From: Candidatus Aminicenantes bacterium UBA2190
GTDB lineage: Bacteria; Acidobacteriota; Aminicenantia; UBA2199
Direction of reading: 5' to 3'
Assembly: GCA_002335385.1 (NCBI GenBank)
Contig: DCVK01000072.1
Location: 1-28,361 of the forward strand
DNA: 28,361 nucleotides
Shown here: positions 24,755 to 28,361 of the stretch, piece by piece
Layout of the letters: every line of letters starts with the position of its first letter
Numbering within the stretch: position 1 is the first letter of the stretch
Program-made: the position numbers and the translations under genes
Notes under the pieces: generated by a model
What the model saw: the letters and a program-made list of their open reading frames with translations, nothing else
Databases searched by the model: none
What the model was told of the DNA's origin: nothing

Positions 24755-24958
24755 GTGGCATTTGTAGAGCTTTCCCAGGGCGAGTCTTTTGAAAGCGCCC
24801 TGCGCCGGTTCAAGCGCAAAGTGCAGATGGAAGCCATCATCAAAGAGATCAAGAAGCACAGCGTCTACTTGAAACCCGGCGAGCGCAAGCGCCTCAAGGC
24901 CGCCCAGGCCAAGAAACGCATGCGCAAGCGGATGCGCAGAGACATTTCCGAGCTGTAG
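24755..24958 (+). CDS. rpsU: 30S ribosomal protein S21
   Basis: 67 aa, highly basic, with the S21 pattern: short N-terminus (AFVELSQGESFESALRRFKR), then K-R-x-x...E-x-I-I-K-E-I-K-K-H and the Arg/Lys-rich tail KKRMRKRMRRDISEL. S21 binds the 30S platform and helps start-codon recognition. The start is GTG at 24755, with AAGGAG 11 bases upstream, slightly long. The stop codon is only 13 bp before tRNA-Pro, so the mRNA and tRNAs are probably one primary transcript. Its presence fits a genome with many genes that lack Shine-Dalgarno sequences, although that link is speculative. Confidence 0.93.
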   Translation: MAFVELSQGESFESALRRFKRKVQMEAIIKEIKKHSVYLKPGERKRLKAAQAKKRMRKRMRRDISEL

Positions 24959-24971
24959 AGACCTTGGCAAG

Positions 24972-25046
24972 CGGGGCGTAGCGCAGCCTGGTCAGCGCGC
25001 CTGCCTTGGGAGCAGGAGGTCGGAAGTTCAAATCTTCTCGCCCCGA
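24972..25046 (+). tRNA. tRNA-Pro (anticodon TGG)
   Basis: A full cloverleaf can be drawn: acceptor CGGGGCG/CGCCCCG, D stem GCGC/GCGC with 10-base loop, anticodon stem CCTGC/GCAGG with loop CTTGGGA (anticodon TGG, reading CCA and other Pro codons), 5-base variable loop, T stem GGAAG/CTTCT with TTCAAAT loop, discriminator A. CCA is not encoded. Confidence 0.96.
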
Positions 25047-25060
25047 TTCCTCAAGTGCGG

Positions 25061-25133
25061 GCACCCGTAGCTCAAAGGATAGAGCAGCTGACTTCTAATC
25101 AGCAGGCTGAAGGTTCGAGTCCTTCCGGGTGCG
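25061..25133 (+). tRNA. tRNA-Arg (anticodon TCT)
   Basis: Cloverleaf: acceptor GCACCCG/CGGGTGC, D stem GCTC/GAGC, anticodon stem GCTGA/TCAGC with loop CTTCTAA (anticodon TCT, reading AGA), T stem GAAGG/CCTTC with loop TTCGAGT, discriminator G. CCA not encoded. It lies 14 bp after tRNA-Pro, and AT-rich sequence follows its 3' end. Confidence 0.97.
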
Positions 25134-25293
25134 ATTATAGTATCCCTTTTCCAGTTTCCACACAGCTTCCCAAAAACAATTCAATACCCATTAGACGCGC
25201 TCAAGGGAATTAATAAGTATTATTGCAGTTGGCATTCCTCAATACAGAGATAGCTTGAAAGAATCTGACTTAAACAACCCAACGCGTTTATAA
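25134..25293. other. AT-rich spacer between tRNA-Arg and Kelch remnant
   Basis: No gene, terminator or promoter that I can support. Composition resembles the AT-rich block ending at 24038 rather than the adjacent tRNA region. Confidence 0.5.
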
Positions 25294-25440
25294 TTGGAAT
25301 GTGATCCTGACGAAACAGCAAATATTACATTTTTCGCCCGCCTGATCCCCAAAGGCGAGCTGGGGAATTATGAGGGCAAGGTGCAGGACACCGTAGAGGT
25401 GCTGGATGTTTTCAAGTGGAGAAAATCCAGGGAGAAATAA
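25294..25440 (+). pseudogene. Kelch lipoprotein C-terminal remnant
   Basis: A frame opened by a TAA at 25291-25293 reads LECDPDETANITFFARLIPKGE, continuing as LGNYEGKVQDTVEVLDVFKW and RKSREK then stop. This parallels the full copy's DELGDYTGKVQDTVEVLDIYKWRKS tail. The full copy is at 22189-23592, and the fragment has no start of its own. It probably belongs to the truncated copy whose N-terminal part ends at 24039, with about 290 residues lost and 1.25 kb of rpsU/tRNA sequence in between. Confidence 0.85.
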
Positions 25441-25646
25441 AGCGCTTTTGGCAAATAAACCATGGAGATTCTGTGCCTCTTGGCAACAAGACGAGCATTT
25501 GCGCAATTCGACTGTCGCTTGAGTTTCCAGCGGCCGTTCGTTTCATCCCAACCCGGCCGGTTCCTCCCGCTTCGGCCGGCAAAAGACCTGGGCGGTGGCC
25601 GCAAGTGCCAACCTCAACGGCCGGCGACGCACCCGGAGTCCCATTC

Positions 25647-25674
25647 TTGACATTCCGTTTCGGGCGACTATGAT
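25647..25674 (+). promoter_or_regulatory. Predicted promoter of the S74 surface-protein gene
   Basis: TTGACA at 25647-25652, 16-bp spacer, TATGAT at 25669-25674. Transcription would start near 25681, giving a 65-base leader to the ATG at 25747, or only about six bases to the in-frame ATG at 25687. Confidence 0.6.
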
Positions 25675-25700
25675 GAAGGCAAGGGAATGAGGTCGCCGGA

Positions 25701-25720
25701 GAGCCGGCAGCTGCCGGCTC
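25701..25720. promoter_or_regulatory. Perfect 20-bp palindrome in the S74 gene leader
   Basis: GAGCCGGCAG followed immediately by its exact complement, in the transcribed leader between promoter and start. It could be an operator or, in RNA, a stem that limits ribosome access. Confidence 0.75.
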
Positions 25721-25734
25721 CTTCCAGGAAGACC

Positions 25735-25744
25735 GGGGGGGGGG
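25735..25744. repeat. Homopolymeric G10 tract at translation start
   Basis: Ten consecutive G two bases before the ATG at 25747. It serves as (over-strong) Shine-Dalgarno sequence for that ATG. If the in-frame ATG at 25687 is used, the tract is coding and a change in length would shift the frame. Confidence 0.8.
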
Positions 25745-25746
25745 AA

Positions 25747-28269
25747 ATGAACATCAGGACATTGATCATGCTGGCGTTTTTATTTTGCGTGGTTTTTTCC
25801 TTGGCGGCCGAGGAAGGGATGCCGACGGCCGTTTCGCCCGGCAACAGCCAGGGCATCGCCCTGGTCGAGAGCCGCTGCCCGGCGTTCAGCTGGTCGGGGG
25901 TGGCCTGGGCGCAGAAGTACCGGGTGGTGGTGTTCGCGGTCGCGGTCCCGGGGGCAGGGATCGACGATGAGACGCGGCAGGCCGTCGGCGACAACCTGCC
26001 GGCGATGCCCGAAGCCGGTCCGGAAGCGCACCGCAAGCCGGTCCTGTCCGCGGAGATCGCTGCCGGGGCGCTGTCCTGGACGCCGAGCGTCTCCCAGGGC
26101 TTGGCTGAAGGCGTGGATTACGCCTGGTGCGTGGGGGCCCTGGACGCCAATGGCGCCTGGACGTGGTCGGAGCTGATGCGCTTCCGGATCGACATCGGCG
26201 CCAGGCAGGCCCTGGGCGACAATGACCAGGACGGTCTGAAGGAGAAAAAGGAGGAGCCGACAGCCGCTGCCGCGGCAAGCGCGTCCATGGAAAAGGACAC
26301 GGGCGGAAGAGACATGCCGGTTGATCCCGCAAGCCCCATGGGCACGGAGGGAACCTACAGCACGTTCTACGGCACCGGAGCCGGGGCTAACAACTCCGCC
26401 GATAGCAACGCCAACAGCTTTTTCGGTGCCAATGCTGGGTATTTCAACAACACCGGGTATCATAATTCCTTTATGGGCCGTTGGGCCGGGTATTCCAACT
26501 CAACCGGAAACCGAAATACCTTCTTGGGTTATCAAGCCGGATATAACAACATCACACACTACAACACCTTCATAGGCTGTATGGCCGGTTTTTCCAACAC
26601 AACCGGCACAGAAAACACCTTTATTGCTGATTATTCCGGTTATCTCAATACAAGCGGGGGGGGAAATACCTTCATGGGCCGTTCGTCCGGATATAACAAC
26701 ACCTTCGGATATGATAATACCTTTATTGGCAAATATGCAGGATTTTCCAATACCACTGGGTACCAAAATACAGTGATGGGCATAAATGCCGGATATTCCA
26801 ACACCACCGGGAATGAGAACACCTTCATGGGCATAAACGCCGGATACTCCAACACCACCGGGTATGAGAACACGTTCATGGGCAAAAACGCCGGATATTC
26901 TAACACTACCGGGGACTCCAATACATTCTTGGGCATGCATGCCGGGTACTACAACACCGAAGGGATCGACAATACTTTCATTGGCCCGTATGCCGGGTAT
27001 CGAAATACATCGAGCTATAATGCATTCATAGGCCGTTCGGCCGGGGCGAACACCACCACTGGGGACACCAATACCTTCATGGGTAGTTGGGCCGGGTATT
27101 CCAATACCACCGGGTACCGCAATACTTTCATGGGTAGTTGGGCCGGATATTCCACCACCACCGGTTACGGGAACACCAATATGGGAATTGAGTCCGGTTA
27201 TTACAACACCACCGGGTACGGAAATACCTTCTTGGGCCTTAGGGCCGGGTATTTAAACCAAATCGGATCAAATAATGTTTTTCTAGGTTTTCATGCCGGC
27301 TACAACGAAACAGGTTCCAACATGTTGTACATCGATAACAGTGACACCTCCTCGCCATTGATCTACGGCGATTTTTCAACCGATCTCCTGAAAGTGAACG
27401 GGGCTTTGCATGTGACCGGCGGCTTCAGCCTGGATAGCGGCGCCACCTCGATCAGTTCATCCGAGATCAATATCCTGGACGGCAAGACTCTGGCTACAGG
27501 CGCGGCCGGCAACAACATGCTGGTGACCAAAGGCTACGTCGATGAGAGCGACGATGTGGGCGGCGGTCTGACCGGCAGCGACATGAGCGAAGGCTATTTA
27601 TGCAAGTGGGATGACACGAACAGCCGACTGGTGGATTCGCTCCTTTCCGAGACCGCGGGGGCTGTCGGCATCAACGGCAAACTGGGCATTGGCACGGCAG
27701 TGCCCGCCAGCAACCTTGACTTGCGATCGACCGGGAGCAACAACGTCCTGGCCGTCACGCGCACCGACGGCGCCACGTTCAAGCTCAGCGCCATGGGCGC
27801 CTCGGGCCAGCTGGGCACCGTCTCCTCGCACCCGGTCAACATCATGACCAGCAACGTCAAGCGCCTGACGGTCGCCGTCAGCGGCAACGTCGGCATCGGC
27901 GTCACCGTGCCCGCCTACCCCCTGCACATGGCCAGCGGCGCCCATTGCACCGTTGGCGGGGTATGGACCAACGCCTCGTCTCTGGCGCTGAAGGAAAACA
28001 TTGCTTCCTTGAGCCCGGAAAGGGCCGCGGCCGCCCTGCAGGAACTGCGCCCGGTCACCTACAATTACAAAGCGGAAAAGGCCGAGGAGTGCGTCGGCTT
28101 CATCGCCGAGGAGGTGCCGGAACTGGTGGCCCAGAACGACCGCAAGGGGCTGTCGCCCATGGACATCGTGGCCGTGCTGACCAGGGTGGTCCAGGAGCAG
28201 CAGGAAGAAATATCGCTCCTTAAAGCCAGGCTGTCCGCCCTGGAGAGAAAGGCAACAGAGAATAAATAG
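25747..28269 (+). CDS. Surface protein with 17-residue solenoid repeats and C-terminal peptidase S74 domain
   Basis: 840 aa. Signal peptide MNIRTLIMLAFLFCVVFSLA; a fibronectin-like beta-domain at about 25-155 (ESRCPAFSWSGVAWAQKYRV, then DYAWCVGALDANGAWTWSEL); an acidic Lys/Glu linker; then about 18 tandem units of 17 residues (212-523; consensus AGYSNTTGxxNTFMGxx); a connecting region; and a C-terminal peptidase S74 (intramolecular chaperone) domain near 735-825. S744-x4-K749 in SSLALKENI fits the Ser/Lys dyad, with GFIAEEVPELV downstream. The last 25 residues are a coiled coil. S74 domains trimerise, fold the upstream fibre and cut themselves off, as in phage tailspikes. Likely a secreted or displayed trimeric fibre. 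Confidence 0.88.
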   Translation: MNIRTLIMLAFLFCVVFSLAAEEGMPTAVSPGNSQGIALVESRCPAFSWSGVAWAQKYRVVVFAVAVPGAGIDDETRQAVGDNLPAMPEAGPEAHRKPVLSAEIAAGALSWTPSVSQGLAEGVDYAWCVGALDANGAWTWSELMRFRIDIGARQALGDNDQDGLKEKKEEPTAAAAASASMEKDTGGRDMPVDPASPMGTEGTYSTFYGTGAGANNSADSNANSFFGANAGYFNNTGYHNSFMGRWAGYSNSTGNRNTFLGYQAGYNNITHYNTFIGCMAGFSNTTGTENTFIADYSGYLNTSGGGNTFMGRSSGYNNTFGYDNTFIGKYAGFSNTTGYQNTVMGINAGYSNTTGNENTFMGINAGYSNTTGYENTFMGKNAGYSNTTGDSNTFLGMHAGYYNTEGIDNTFIGPYAGYRNTSSYNAFIGRSAGANTTTGDTNTFMGSWAGYSNTTGYRNTFMGSWAGYSTTTGYGNTNMGIESGYYNTTGYGNTFLGLRAGYLNQIGSNNVFLGFHAGYNETGSNMLYIDNSDTSSPLIYGDFSTDLLKVNGALHVTGGFSLDSGATSISSSEINILDGKTLATGAAGNNMLVTKGYVDESDDVGGGLTGSDMSEGYLCKWDDTNSRLVDSLLSETAGAVGINGKLGIGTAVPASNLDLRSTGSNNVLAVTRTDGATFKLSAMGASGQLGTVSSHPVNIMTSNVKRLTVAVSGNVGIGVTVPAYPLHMASGAHCTVGGVWTNASSLALKENIASLSPERAAAALQELRPVTYNYKAEKAEECVGFIAEEVPELVAQNDRKGLSPMDIVAVLTRVVQEQQEEISLLKARLSALERKATENK
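26380..27317 (+). repeat. 51-bp coding tandem repeats (17-residue solenoid)
   Basis: About 18 consecutive units plus a partial; most are 17 residues (AGYSNTTGNENTFMGIN), two are 16 and the first is 18. Units near 26740-26930 are almost identical; outer ones have diverged. G/N/T-rich content and strict F/I-x-G spacing suggest a beta-solenoid. A run of eight G lies within one unit at 26656-26663. Confidence 0.92.
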
Positions 28270-28361
28270 AAGCAAACAACTGATCTGTTTTTAGTAAAAG
28301 CAGGCATGCAAGATGATTCGCAATATTTTTTTAATTTCCCTATCCCTTGACAGTTTATTTT
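28270..28361. other. Downstream end of window
   Basis: No gene visible. A -35-like TTGACAG occurs at about 28347, but the sequence ends before a -10 could be judged. Confidence 0.4.

Larger units (their letters stand above)
25441..25746. other. 5' region of the S74 surface-protein gene
   Basis: 306 bp with no convincing gene. It holds the promoter at 25647-25674, the palindrome at 25701-25720 and the poly-G run at 25735-25744. An in-frame ATG at 25687, 12 bases after the -10 box, could be an alternative start. Confidence 0.5.

Noticed and set aside
25010..25440. tRNA-Arg 3' end as integration (att) site of the AT-rich block
   Set aside because: AT-rich sequence does begin right after the tRNA, but I found no second copy of the tRNA 3' end and no integrase gene in the window.
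26380..27317. Regular 51-bp repeats resembling a repeat array such as CRISPR
   Set aside because: The repeats are contiguous, have no unique spacers and stay in frame in one protein.

Overview
The window is a stretch of GC-rich bacterial chromosome from what looks like an uncultured, metagenome-type lineage. My tentative guess is Acidobacteriota or Candidatus Aminicenantes, from gene content and protein flavour only; no rRNA or other decisive marker is present. Housekeeping genes are densely packed, often with 1-20 bp overlaps, and several first genes show a -35/-10 promoter placed so that transcription should begin almost on the start codon (leaderless mRNA).

Layout. 1-1607 (minus): 5' end of glnS overlapped by gltX. 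1724-3855 (plus): a small Cys-pair/coiled-coil protein, a PC4-like ssDNA-binding protein and a UPF0371/DUF1846 protein. 3880-4774: a lipoprotein of VNG repeats bracketed by two copies of a 94-bp palindrome built from 7-bp units. 4784-6157 (minus): a GlcD-type FAD oxidase. 6158-6580: no gene, but a large nested palindrome and the dnaJ promoter. 6581-11051 (plus): a compact operon of dnaJ, hspR-like, a group 2 type sigma-70 factor, a DnaC-like ATPase, a MoxR AAA+ ATPase and a small membrane protein. 11062-13785 (minus): galU, archease and rtcB, again overlapping. 13826-15282: a decayed insertion sequence with duplicated terminal repeats and a frameshifted DDE transposase. 15344-15604 (minus): a small lipoprotein.

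The last 12.5 kb is a secreted/surface-protein region. A 2103-aa protein (Ig-like repeats, beta-propeller, six carboxypeptidase-regulatory-like domains, C-terminal lipase-type hydrolase) changes from GC-rich to AT-rich near 18640 within one open frame. It is followed by a Kelch lipoprotein and a truncated second copy. Near 24038 the AT-rich block stops abruptly, cutting the Kelch copy on the plus strand and a membrane-protein gene on the minus strand. Then come rpsU, tRNA-Pro(TGG) and tRNA-Arg(TCT), then the C-terminal tail of a Kelch paralogue, stranded about 1.25 kb from its N-terminal part. The window closes with an 840-aa surface protein: a 17-residue repeat array plus a C-terminal peptidase S74 self-processing domain, preceded by a promoter, a perfect 20-bp palindrome and a run of ten G.

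The most notable points are the recurrent leaderless promoter geometry, the twin heptad palindromes, the chaperone/sigma/AAA+ operon, the doubled-repeat IS ends, the chimeric 2103-aa gene with the 24038 rearrangement junction, and the poly-G tract at the S74 protein start. I did not find CRISPR, prophage or a clearly new defence system.
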